11,307 bases of DNA from Planctomycetota bacterium (GCA_022567055.1 JADFHU010000106.1:1-11307), one strand, 5' to 3'; numbered from the stretch's first letter, positions 1 to 8,280 are shown. Notes: generated by a model from the sequence alone, not told the origin. Made by a program: numbers and translations.

Positions 1-7
1 CCAATAC

Positions 8-198
8 GGAGTCATACATATCAAGATATGACTTGGCGTCATTCAGGTCATAAAGATGGTCACTTAGGGCATAGCTCCTGGTTGGAAAACTGTTGTCGTT
101 ACATCAACTAAGGCGGTTCCAATAGTGATCTTTCTAAAGAGACTTTAAAGGTAAATTAGGTCTTCTTACAGTGGTCCCATTGGCCCTTGACAAGTACA
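8..198 (+). repeat. Dispersed repeat, copy A (right-hand part)
   Basis: About 190 bp that recur in the same orientation at 2363-2552 with roughly 80-85% identity by eye; long shared blocks include GGTTGGAAAACTGTTGTCGT and CTAAAGAGACTTTA. The right end is a 27-bp block at 171-197 beginning GTGGTCCCATTGG and ending CTTGACAAGTAC, where CTTG-A-CAAG is a small palindrome. The left part may be cut by the window edge. No reading frame is conserved between copies, so it looks like a non-coding mobile or palindromic element and not a gene fragment. Family name unknown. Confidence 0.8.
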
Positions 199-211
199 TG
201 CTGGATATTTC

Positions 212-238
212 AAAACCGGGCCCTCTGGATCCGGTTTT
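212..238. terminator. Possible bidirectional hairpin terminator
   Basis: AAAACCGG at 212-219 pairs with CCGGTTTT at 231-238 across an 11-base loop, leaving a short T run on one strand and an A run on the other. The stem has only four G:C pairs, and no upstream gene is visible in the window, so a terminator role is tentative. Confidence 0.25.
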
Positions 239-272
239 CATTGGACAATAGGCCGTGTGTAGACTAATAACA

Positions 273-620
273 GGATACGCACCAGCTCAGGATGAGATCC
301 ATAGCCTTAAGGCAGCCAACTGGCGCGGCCATGGCAAACGGCTTTCTGAATGCATCAGGGCAGTCGTCTTGTAGGGAAATATGGAAAACTCAAACAGCAA
401 AAAGGAGAAGATGATCAGATCTGATTCACGGATGGCGTCCAACATCAACCCTATTGAGTGGCTGCAGAAGTACCTCCACAAACATATTCTTTATAGCACC
501 TATTCTGAGAAGTCCGCCGGTTTTCAAGTGGCTTGTCATAACTTCTTTGATTCCGTTAAACACCACTAGAACGCTTTACGTACCCTGCTAACGGAAAACC
601 GCCGAATAACGACAACCTAA
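273..620 (+). pseudogene. IS630-family transposase relic, internally deleted (N- and C-terminal ends)
   Basis: One reading frame carries two separated parts of an IS630-family DDE transposase. The N-terminal part (291-371) reads DEIHSLKAANWRGHGKRL followed by SECIRAVVL, matching the family's opening helix-turn-helix segment with its '..RIKAVLLL' signature. After an in-frame TAG at 372-374, the frame resumes with the family's C-terminal end: NINPIEWLQKYLHKHI corresponds to the '(S)PNLNPIEWLW' block that holds the last acidic residue of the DDE triad, then a segment ending in HNFFDSVKHH, an in-frame TAG at 567-569, and NALRTLLTEN to a TAA at 618-620. The central catalytic region (most of the roughly 340 residues expected) is missing, so the relic cannot encode an active enzyme. 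The N-terminal part matches the relic at 1940-2025 at 73 of 86 bases (hand count). A 62-residue frame from 381 to 569 is this C-terminal tail, not an independent gene. The relic ends about 27 bp before the next start codon. Confidence 0.78.
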
Positions 621-646
621 ATCGACATTTCAATCTGGATGGGTAT

Positions 647-1924
647 ATGAAAACCAATCGACGACATTTTATCTCGACCACTCTTGCGGGTGGAATCACC
701 GCTGCAGCATTACCCCTGTCTTCTTACGGCAGTCCGGAAGCTGATTCCGAGAATGCTAATTACGCCAAGCTAGATGCAGTCTTGAATGAGCCGGTATTTA
801 GAAAGGAGCTGTTTGTTGACCCCGTCATTATTGAATCCGTAGAATTATTGCGCTACGGAAAATCCTTTTTGTGTCGGGTCCGTTCGAAGGATGGAGCCGA
901 AGGCATATCGGTTTCCCACAATACGATGAATGTGCTCTACCCAATATTTGTGAACCGCGTGCAACCGGTCTTTATCAATCAGGATGCCCGTCGACTCGAT
1001 GAGCTCATCGATAAAGCCCTCGTCTTTGCTTTCAATTTCAGATTCGGTGGCGTGGCTATCGGGATTCCGTTGGCCACCGTTGAATTCGCCATATTGGATA
1101 TGATGGGCCGGATCGCCGGAAAGTCCGTCGGTCAACTTCTCGGGAAAATTCACAATACCCATATTCCTGTTTACCAGGCTACGGAATGGCGGGAAAAACC
1201 GGTTAAGGAATCTGTGGCACTCATTAAAGCGGCGGTGAGAAAAAGTAAGGCTCAGGCCGTTAAGATAAAAGTGGGTGCACTCATGTTCATGACTAAGGAT
1301 CTGGACGCGAAAGGCCCAGCCGGAAGGACTGAAGAAATCATTCCGCTCATTCGAGAAGCCTTTGGCGATGACATGGCGCTCTATGCCGATGCAAATGGTT
1401 ACTACGAGGATGTGAATGAAGCAATTCGAGTCGGTAAATTGCTTGAAGAATACAACTACAGCTATTTCGAGGAACCGGTCTTTTTCGATTGGCTTGAGGG
1501 CACCAAACAGGTAGCTGATGCACTCTCAATCCCCGTAGCCGGGGGTGAGCAACAACATGGTGTCCATGCGTTTCGCTGGCTGCTTGCCAATGAGGGCCTG
1601 GATATTGTCCAACCGGATCACTATTATTTCGGAGGGATGATTCGGTCGCTGAAAGCTGCCCGCATGGGTAAAGCCATGGGTAAACTATGCATTCCCCACC
1701 TATCTGGCGGATTCGGGTTTATCTACATGCTGCACCTGGTTTCCGGTATGCCCAATGCCGGACCGCACATCGAGTTTAAAGGGTATACAGATTTGCCCAT
1801 TGAATGCAAAACGTCATCCCTTCGACTAGAGAATGGAACGATCAAAGTACCCACCGGACCTGGCATCGGCGTTGATATTGATCCGGATTACGTCAGAAAG
1901 TATGACGTCGTAAAAGATGCTTAA
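647..1924 (+). CDS. Exported enolase-superfamily enzyme (mandelate racemase/muconate lactonizing type)
   Basis: 425 residues. The start at 647 gives a twin-arginine signal (TNRRHFISTTLAGG, then a hydrophobic/alanine stretch to about residue 28), so export of the folded enzyme by Tat is likely. The mature part shows the enolase-superfamily barrel in order: K206-I-K208 (VKIKVG) at the end of strand 2, metal ligands D248 (LYADANGYY), E275 (FEEP) and E301 (VAGGEQ), then D324 (VQPD) and H351 (CIPHLSGG), which occupy the positions of the Asp/His dyad of the mandelate racemase subgroup. The C-terminal PGIGVDID is typical. With both K-x-K and a His/Asp dyad, abstraction of a proton alpha to a carboxylate is expected, giving a racemase, epimerase or acid-sugar dehydratase; the substrate is not readable from sequence. 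An SD-like GGATGGG lies just upstream. By eye its GC content (around half) is lower than that of the giant gene downstream. It is hemmed in by IS630 relics on both sides, so it is probably transcribed alone. Family assignment is firm; specific function is unknown. Confidence 0.93.
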   Translation: MKTNRRHFISTTLAGGITAAALPLSSYGSPEADSENANYAKLDAVLNEPVFRKELFVDPVIIESVELLRYGKSFLCRVRSKDGAEGISVSHNTMNVLYPIFVNRVQPVFINQDARRLDELIDKALVFAFNFRFGGVAIGIPLATVEFAILDMMGRIAGKSVGQLLGKIHNTHIPVYQATEWREKPVKESVALIKAAVRKSKAQAVKIKVGALMFMTKDLDAKGPAGRTEEIIPLIREAFGDDMALYADANGYYEDVNEAIRVGKLLEEYNYSYFEEPVFFDWLEGTKQVADALSIPVAGGEQQHGVHAFRWLLANEGLDIVQPDHYYFGGMIRSLKAARMGKAMGKLCIPHLSGGFGFIYMLHLVSGMPNAGPHIEFKGYTDLPIECKTSSLRLENGTIKVPTGPGIGVDIDPDYVRKYDVVKDA

Positions 1925-1935
1925 ATGTATTTACA

Positions 1936-2205
1936 CGAGCTCGGGATGAGATCCATGGCCTTACAGCGGCCAACCGGCGAGGCAAAGACAAACGGCTTTC
2001 TGATCGCATCAAGGCAGTCGTCTTGTTGAGAACCGGTCGGGCAGTTGCGGCGATGTCGTGACCAGTACCTCGGCTGAATGTCTGAGACATCATTTTGAGG
2101 CTACTGCAAAGCAAAGAAGGTGAGGTCTGCGCTAATTACGATATAATCGTCAAAACGCTGACCTTGCCGGGGATCACTCAGCTGGAAGCAAACACTATAT
2201 AGTTT
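1936..2205 (+). pseudogene. IS630-family transposase relic, N-terminal fragment
   Basis: Frame 1945-2058 reads DEIHGLTAANRRGKDKRL, SDRIKAVVLLRTGRAVAAMS and then a TGA, which is the opening segment of IS630-family transposases. Past the stop, fragments in shifted frames continue the family's order: AECLRHHF (like '.ED.VRRHF'), then ANYDIIVKTLTLPGITQLEA, which resembles the '.NYYxG...KLT.EQ..QLEAHL' segment. At least two frameshifts and two stops are needed, and nothing of the catalytic core follows, so it is dead. It starts about 11 bp after the stop codon of the enolase-superfamily gene and has the same orientation as the relic at 273-620. Confidence 0.72.
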
Positions 2206-2290
2206 TCAATGAGCCAAATTGCATTTCAAAACGTCGTGACTCAACCGATTATTACCTTCGTTTCTATTTTTGCGTAGGACAGATAAATGT
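2206..2290. other. AT-rich spacer with no recognised feature
   Basis: A low-GC spacer between the IS630 relic and the dispersed repeat. No open frame, RNA gene or convincing promoter can be supported here. Confidence 0.5.
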
Positions 2291-2552
2291 CCATTTTTCG
2301 ACAAAAAAAAAGCACTTTTTCAGGCCCAATTCGTGAAAAATTTGCATCTGTGGTGTTAAAATGGAGTCATACATTTCAAGGTATGAATTGGCGGAAATCA
2401 GGTCATAACGAGGGTCACTTAGGGCATCGTTCCTGGTTGGAAAACTGTTGTCGTTTCATCAACTAAGGCGGCCCCATTAGTGATGGTTCTAAAGAGACTT
2501 TACGGCTATATTCTGCCTTCGTACAGTGGTCCTATTGGCCTTGACAAGTACA
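2291..2552 (+). repeat. Dispersed repeat, copy B (fuller length)
   Basis: The core at 2363-2552 matches copy A at 8-198. Further left is an A-rich/T-rich hairpin (AAAAAG at 2307-2312, CTTTTT at 2315-2320) followed by GGCCCAATTCG. The same arrangement, hairpin then GGCCAGAATCG and a 27-bp right end about 250 bp later, is seen at 8593-8845, so this copy probably represents most of the element. Its right-end block (2526-2551) ends CTTGACAAGTAC and lies 26 bp before the start codon at 2578. It therefore supplies the immediate upstream region of the giant gene. Confidence 0.7.
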
Positions 2553-2568
2553 CACTGCACCGTATGAA
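2541..2568 (+). promoter_or_regulatory. Possible promoter inside the repeat end
   Basis: A perfect TTGACA (2541-2546) is followed after 16 bp by TATGAA (2563-2568, four of six matches to TATAAT). Transcription from it would begin only a few bases before the ATG at 2578, implying a nearly leaderless message; the only SD-like bases are GAAAG in the same stretch. TTGACA is part of the conserved repeat end in other copies too, so the match may be incidental. Confidence 0.25.
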
Positions 2569-2577
2569 AGAACCACC

Positions 2578-5500
2578 ATGAAACATTCGCACCTCTTTAC
2601 GGGAATCGTCCTGCTTCTGGTCTTCACCAGTCCGACCCAATCGTTGGCTGTTGAAGAACAGTCAGTGCGAGCGGGAGCTTCCGCAGTGGATATCTCGCCG
2701 CAAACGCTGCCCGCCTTGATGAATGGTGGTTTCTTGCAGAGTAGCGCAAATCGCGTCGCCGATCCGTTGTTTGCACGGTCGCTGGTCGTCAGCGACGGCA
2801 AGGAAGCCATCGCGATCGTGATTGTGGATTCGTGCATGTTCCCCACAACGCTCTGCGACGAAATCAAGCGACTCGCGACGAAGGAGACGGGCATTCCGAC
2901 CAATCGGATTCTGATTAGCGCGACGCACACGCATTCCGCCCCGGCGGCCATGATGTGTCTAGGTTGCGCGGCCGACGAGGCCTATGTGAAGTTTGTACCC
3001 ACTCAAGTTGCGCAGGCAATCGCGCATGCTCATGAGAATCTCCAGCCAGCGAAGTTGGGATGGGCGGTTGTGGACGGGGCCGATCTGACCAATTGCCGAC
3101 GCTGGATAACGCGCAGCGATCGTATGGGAACCGATCCTTTCGGTGGGCGGACGGTACGAGCGATGATGCATCCTGGCTATCAGAATCCCGACTACACCAG
3201 TCCCGCGGGGCCGATCGATCCCTGGCTGTCCGTGCTCAGTGTTGTGTCTGCGAAAGACGATTCGCCGATCTGCGTAATGGCTAATCTGTCGATGCACTAC
3301 TTCGGTGGCGGCGGTGGGTTCTCAGCGGACTACTTTGGCGAAGTTGCCCGTTTGCTTGAGGCTCGGATTGGGAAGATCAGCGGTAAGGCGTCGCCTGGTT
3401 TCGTGGGCATCATGTCCCAGGGAACCAGTGGGGATCTGCACTGGATGGACTACAGCAAACCACGACGGAGCATTAGTCGTCGGCAATACTCGGAAGGCGT
3501 GGCCGATCGTGTTCTGCAGGCGTGGAAGACAATCGAACACCGGTCTAATCTGTCGCTTGCAATGGCTGAGAAGCGTCTCACGATCGACAGGCGAATACCA
3601 TCGAAGGAACGACTCGAATGGGCTCGCCCGATCAACGTTGGTCGTCTCGATCACCCACCGCGAAACCGGCTCGAAGTCTACGCTCAACAGGCTGAATGGA
3701 TTCGCGAGAATCCCCAGGCGGAAGTTGTTCTGCAGGCCGTTCGCATCGGCGAACTTGGAATCACCGCAATTCCTAACGAAGTCTATGGGATTACGGGGCT
3801 GAAACTGAAAAGGCAGAGCCCGCTGGCAGCGACTTTCAACCTGGAGCTTGCCAACGGAGCGGCGGGCTACATCCCTCCACCGGAACAACATCGGCTGGGT
3901 GGTTACACGACCTGGCCTGCGCGAACAGCGGGCCTGGTTGAACAAGCGGAACCGCTGATCGTCGAGACGCTCTTGAGCTTGCTGGAAACGGTCGCTGAAA
4001 AGAAGCGTCGGGCGCTGGTGCATTCGGTCTCGCCTTATTCAGAATCTGTAACCAGCAGAAAGCCAATCGCATACTGGCGACTGGAAGATATGGACTCGAC
4101 TCAGGTTGAGGACGCCGTTGGTGAAAACCATGCTCGTTACCAGGGCGGTGTTGCCTTGTTTCTGCCCGGACCCAGTGGTTCGGGCTTCACGGCGGCGGAC
4201 TACGGAAACCGATCGGTCTACCTTGCTGGCGGATACGTGGAAGCAAGTCTCGATCAGCTCAAAGGCCAATACAGTGCGGTCATGTGGTTTTTCAACGCGC
4301 TTCCAGCGGATGTTCGCAATACCACAGGAGTCCTGCTTTCGACCGAAGCTGAAACACTACTGATTGCGGGTAAAACCGCAGGCGATCAATCAGGAAAGTT
4401 GGTTCTTCGATCCGGGCAACAGTCTTTTGCCGGCAAGACACGCGTGGGCACAAAACACTGGCATCATGTGGCGATCACGAGGGACAAGCGGCACGTCCGC
4501 GTGTATCTGGACGGCAGGGCGGAACCGGAAATTGATGCAAAGATCGAGCCGCCGAAACCGGCAAAGCGATTGTTGATCGGGGGCGACGGAAGTTCCGCAG
4601 CGACCTTCGATGGCAAGGTCGACGAGGTCGCGGTGTTCGATCGCGCGTTGGCGGCGAGCGATATTGTCGACCTGTACGCGAAGTCGGGCATGACGTCTCC
4701 ACCACGCCCCAAACCGTCGATCGTTCTGGGCCCGAAACCGTCGGACGCCGAATCACGCAAGAAGTACGCTGACGCAGTCCTGGCGTCGAAGCCCGTTGCG
4801 TTCTGGCGACTGCACGATGAGTCAGATCGATCGGCGAAGGACTCGGCGGGTCAACACCCGGCGAAATACGAACAAGGATCGTCGCCGCTGCAGCCGAGAG
4901 ACGCCAAACCGAACTTCTCCGGCGGCCGAGTGAAAGCGCACGTTCCAAAACTGGGCAACACGTACAGCGTGGAACTGTGGTTCCGAAATGAGTTGCCAGT
5001 CAATTCGCGGCCCGTGACCGCTTATCTGTTCTCCCGTGCTGTTGATGGAGTCGACGGCTCATCCGGCGACAACCTGGGAATCGGGGGGACGTGTTCCAAT
5101 AGCGGCCAACTGATTGTGTTCAACGGCAACGGGCGAAATGAACTCGTCGCTGGCCAGACGCGTCTCCAGCGCGGAAGCTGGTCGCATGTGGTCATGGTCC
5201 GGCAAGACCAGAGAATCAAGGTGTACCTAAACGGTGATCCAAAGCCGGAGATCGCAGCCGACCTGCCAGTCGCCTATCCCGCAGACTGCGAGGACATTCT
5301 GCTGGGAGGACGCAGCGACAATTTCGCGAATCTTCAGGGAATGCTCGAAGAGGTCGCTGTTTACGATCGAGCGCTGACGCCGCAGGAAGTGAAGGCCCAC
5401 TTCGATGCGTCGGATGTCAAGCAAATTGAAAAAGGAGAGACTACCCAGCCTGCGGAGCCAACCCCCACTGACGTTGGCAAAGCGCTCAAGACGATCCATG

Positions 5501-8280
5501 TTCCCGACGGTTTCAAGGTGGAACTGGTCGCTGCCGAACCGCTCGTGATGGATCCCGTCGCCATCGATTGGGGGCCGGACGGAAAGCTGTGGGTTGTGGA
5601 AATGGCCGACTATCCGTTGGGCATCGACGGCAAAGGTAGACCCGGCGGACGAGTGCGCTTCCTGGAAGACACCAACGACGATGGACAGTATGACAAATCC
5701 ACGCTGTTCGCCGAGGGGCTGAGTTTTCCCAACGGCGTTTTGGCTTGGGGCCGGGGGATTCTGGTCACGGCAGCACCGGAGATCGTTTATCTGGAAGACA
5801 GCTCAGGCGATGGCAAGGCCGATGTTCGTCGCGTTTTGTATTCGGGTTTCCTCGAAGGGAATCAGCAGCTGCGCGTCAACGGTTTGCGGTGGGGCCTCGA
5901 CAACTGGGTCTATTGTGCCAGCGGCAGCCATCACGCCGGCTACGGCAAAGAGAGCCGGATCCATTCACACCTTACCGGGAAGAAGCACCAGATTGGCAGC
6001 CGCGACCTTCGCATTCGCCCGGACACCGGCGCAATCGACCCGCAAAGCGGACCCTCTCAATACGGCAGAAACCGTGACGACTGGGGCAACTGGTTCGGCG
6101 TGCAGAACAGCCATCCGCTATGGCACTACGTGCTGGCCGATCAAAACATTCGCCGCAATCCGCACTTCGCTCCACCTGATCCGAAGCACCAGGTCGTTAC
6201 GCCTGCGAACCCGCCGGTCTACCCAGCCAGCAAATTGCAAAAGCGATATCACAGCTTCAGCGAGTCAGGTCGGTTCACCTCGGCCTGCTCGGCAATGGTC
6301 TACCGCGATGACTTTTTGTTTGACCGCGGGACGGAGCAGCATGCTTTTACCTGCGAACCATTTCATAACCTCGTTCAGCACAATCTAATCTTTGATGACG
6401 GCGTCAGCTTTCGATTCCGTCGCGATCCGGCCGAACAGAAGATCGACTTCTTCGCCAGCGAAGATCGCTGGTGTCGGCCGGTGATGGTAAGAACCGGACC
6501 CGATGGAGCCCTATGGATCGTCGACATGTACCGCTACATGATCGAACACCCGCAGTGGTTGCCTCAGCACGGCAAAGATGAACTCCGACCGTGGTACCGG
6601 TCGGGTAGCGACCGAGGACGCATTTACCGAGTTGTGCGCAGCGATCGGCCAGCGCGCAAAGTTCCTCAACTCGCCGATCTGTCAGCACAGGAACTCGTCG
6701 CTGCACTCGAAAGCCCAAACGGCTGGCAACGTGATACGGCGCAGCGGCTGCTTGTCAGAAGGAAGCAGCAATCGGCCATCGAACCGCTGCAAGAGTTGGC
6801 GTGGAAAAGCAAGCAACCGCTGGCTCGACTGCACGCGCTCTGCACGCTCGACGGGCTCGGCGCGCTATCGGCCACAACACTCGAAGCCGCACTCACCGAC
6901 AGTCACGCCGGCGTAAGACGCAATGCCGTGCGAATCGCGGCGCGGGTTGTCGTTGATGTGAACAAGCTGGCTCAGTTGTTTGATGATCCGGGCGCCAAAG
7001 TTCGTTTGGAGCTTGCTTCAACCCTGGGCGAATATGACGATCCGGCAGCCAGCGTGGCGCTCGCCAAATTGGTGATCGGGTCGGACGCGGACCGTTACAT
7101 GATGGCCGCCGCCATGAGTTCGCTGAACCCGCGGAACGTGTCGGCCGTGCTGGCTTCGGTCATCCAGTCCGCCGGCCGCGGTAGCGAGCCCATCACTTCG
7201 GAACTGATCGGACAGGCCGTTGCGATGGGTGAGAAAGAAACCATTGGCCGTGTCATTGAAATCGTGTGCAAGGTACAGGACGAGCATCCCACGAAAGAGC
7301 AATTCGAAGCCCTTGCGCGGATACTCGATGGTCTTGCGAGTCGCAAATGGCCCGCCGACCGGCTGCCTGAAACCGCCGGTGACCGCGTCGCGGAAACCAT
7401 CCAGCAAGCTCGCACTGCTGCTGCGAATCACGCTACGGCTGAAGACGTCCGCGCCACGTCCATCCAATTATTGGGACGTGAAAAGGCTCGTCGGGAAGAC
7501 GATTTCAAGCTGATAGAGCGTCTTTTGGTTCCTCAATCGCCCGTAGTTGTTCAGCGGGCTGTCGTGGCGCATCTAGCGCGGCGTAGCGAGCCTTCGATCG
7601 CGGAAATCCTGCTTGCAGGGTGGCAGTCACACAGCCCGGAGTTACGCAGTCAAATCCTGGAGGTACTTGCGAGTCGCGGACCGTGGGCCGAGTCGCTTCG
7701 ACAACGCCTGGAAGCCGGGACGATCCGCGTCTCTGAGCTGAGTGCTCCAGTCCGGCAGCGATTGCTGGACCGCGGCAAAAATGCACCGCAATGGCAACAG
7801 GCTTTGGCCGTCAAAGCGTCGACGAGTCGCGCCGAAGTACTGCGCCAGTTCCAACCTGCGCTGAAACTGGATGGTGACACCAAGCGAGGCGCCGTTGTGT
7901 ATCGCGAGCTGTGCATCAACTGTCACAAGGTCAAGGACGAGGGACATGAGGTGGGGCCTCAGCTTGCATCGATCACCAACAAAACGAAGGAAGCGCTGCT
8001 GACTTCGATTCTCGACCCCAGCGCTGCGGTCGACGCGAAGTACTTCAACTACGTGATCGTCACCGAAGACGGCCGAAGTTTTAGCGGAAAGCTGGAAACC
8101 GAGACAGGCAGCAGCATCACGTTGCTCGCGGCCGGTGGTAAGCGCGAAACGGTCCTGCGCGGTGACATCGATGAACTTTATGCATCGACCAAATCTCTAA
8201 TGCCTGATGGATTGGAGCAGGGGCTCAAACCGCAGGACCTCGCCGATTTGCTCCAGTTTGTACGCGAGACGTTTCGTTAA
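2578..8280 (+). CDS. Giant exported multidomain protein: ceramidase-like, 2x LamG, PVC-type dehydrogenase propeller, HEAT, c-type haem
   Basis: 1900 residues with a Sec signal (hydrophobic GIVLLLVFTS, likely cleavage after SLA, residue 24). Domains in order: residues ~30-480, neutral/alkaline ceramidase-like fold with zinc-type residues H117/H119 (SATHTHSAPA), H240 (LSMHYFGGG), E401 (AIPNEVYG) and Y431 (GYIPPP); ~494-705 and ~738-945, two LamG/concanavalin-like domains, each opening with 'KPxAxWRL' and closing with 'DEVAVFDRAL' or 'EEVAVYDRAL'; ~946-968, a Pro/Thr/Glu-rich linker; ~970-1355, the PVC-type membrane-bound dehydrogenase propeller (IHVPDGFKVELVAAEPLV onward) with Ca-type loops EDTNDDGQYD and EDSSGDGKAD; ~1366-1700, HEAT-like helical repeats; ~1760-1900, the Pirellula/Verrucomicrobia-type haem domain with C1779-INC-H1783 and a candidate distal M1875 (LMPDGL). 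The likely site is the periplasm or cell surface. The propeller and cytochrome suggest oxidation of an alcohol or sugar with electron transfer through haem (inference), and LamG could bind polysaccharide. The canonical ceramidase serine appears to be absent. Frame and codon use are continuous throughout, so it is one intact gene. Substrate unknown. Confidence 0.93.
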   Translation: MKHSHLFTGIVLLLVFTSPTQSLAVEEQSVRAGASAVDISPQTLPALMNGGFLQSSANRVADPLFARSLVVSDGKEAIAIVIVDSCMFPTTLCDEIKRLATKETGIPTNRILISATHTHSAPAAMMCLGCAADEAYVKFVPTQVAQAIAHAHENLQPAKLGWAVVDGADLTNCRRWITRSDRMGTDPFGGRTVRAMMHPGYQNPDYTSPAGPIDPWLSVLSVVSAKDDSPICVMANLSMHYFGGGGGFSADYFGEVARLLEARIGKISGKASPGFVGIMSQGTSGDLHWMDYSKPRRSISRRQYSEGVADRVLQAWKTIEHRSNLSLAMAEKRLTIDRRIPSKERLEWARPINVGRLDHPPRNRLEVYAQQAEWIRENPQAEVVLQAVRIGELGITAIPNEVYGITGLKLKRQSPLAATFNLELANGAAGYIPPPEQHRLGGYTTWPARTAGLVEQAEPLIVETLLSLLETVAEKKRRALVHSVSPYSESVTSRKPIAYWRLEDMDSTQVEDAVGENHARYQGGVALFLPGPSGSGFTAADYGNRSVYLAGGYVEASLDQLKGQYSAVMWFFNALPADVRNTTGVLLSTEAETLLIAGKTAGDQSGKLVLRSGQQSFAGKTRVGTKHWHHVAITRDKRHVRVYLDGRAEPEIDAKIEPPKPAKRLLIGGDGSSAATFDGKVDEVAVFDRALAASDIVDLYAKSGMTSPPRPKPSIVLGPKPSDAESRKKYADAVLASKPVAFWRLHDESDRSAKDSAGQHPAKYEQGSSPLQPRDAKPNFSGGRVKAHVPKLGNTYSVELWFRNELPVNSRPVTAYLFSRAVDGVDGSSGDNLGIGGTCSNSGQLIVFNGNGRNELVAGQTRLQRGSWSHVVMVRQDQRIKVYLNGDPKPEIAADLPVAYPADCEDILLGGRSDNFANLQGMLEEVAVYDRALTPQEVKAHFDASDVKQIEKGETTQPAEPTPTDVGKALKTIHVPDGFKVELVAAEPLVMDPVAIDWGPDGKLWVVEMADYPLGIDGKGRPGGRVRFLEDTNDDGQYDKSTLFAEGLSFPNGVLAWGRGILVTAAPEIVYLEDSSGDGKADVRRVLYSGFLEGNQQLRVNGLRWGLDNWVYCASGSHHAGYGKESRIHSHLTGKKHQIGSRDLRIRPDTGAIDPQSGPSQYGRNRDDWGNWFGVQNSHPLWHYVLADQNIRRNPHFAPPDPKHQVVTPANPPVYPASKLQKRYHSFSESGRFTSACSAMVYRDDFLFDRGTEQHAFTCEPFHNLVQHNLIFDDGVSFRFRRDPAEQKIDFFASEDRWCRPVMVRTGPDGALWIVDMYRYMIEHPQWLPQHGKDELRPWYRSGSDRGRIYRVVRSDRPARKVPQLADLSAQELVAALESPNGWQRDTAQRLLVRRKQQSAIEPLQELAWKSKQPLARLHALCTLDGLGALSATTLEAALTDSHAGVRRNAVRIAARVVVDVNKLAQLFDDPGAKVRLELASTLGEYDDPAASVALAKLVIGSDADRYMMAAAMSSLNPRNVSAVLASVIQSAGRGSEPITSELIGQAVAMGEKETIGRVIEIVCKVQDEHPTKEQFEALARILDGLASRKWPADRLPETAGDRVAETIQQARTAAANHATAEDVRATSIQLLGREKARREDDFKLIERLLVPQSPVVVQRAVVAHLARRSEPSIAEILLAGWQSHSPELRSQILEVLASRGPWAESLRQRLEAGTIRVSELSAPVRQRLLDRGKNAPQWQQALAVKASTSRAEVLRQFQPALKLDGDTKRGAVVYRELCINCHKVKDEGHEVGPQLASITNKTKEALLTSILDPSAAVDAKYFNYVIVTEDGRSFSGKLETETGSSITLLAAGGKRETVLRGDIDELYASTKSLMPDGLEQGLKPQDLADLLQFVRETFR

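Noticed and set aside
381..569. A 62-residue plus-strand frame as a stand-alone small gene
   Set aside because: Its sequence (INPIEWLQKYL, HNFFDSV) is the C-terminal tail of an IS630 transposase, and the same frame continues past the stop with LRTLLTEN; it is part of a pseudogene.
1893..2114. Minus-strand 73-residue frame, and the similar minus frame at 287-481
   Set aside because: They resemble each other only because they are antisense to the two IS630 N-terminal relics; the plus-strand reading matches a known family.
3322..4023. Long minus-strand frame (233 residues) inside the giant gene
   Set aside because: Fully antisense to the ceramidase-like coding region, low-complexity Arg/Pro/Ser composition typical of shadow frames in GC-rich genes, no domain recognised.
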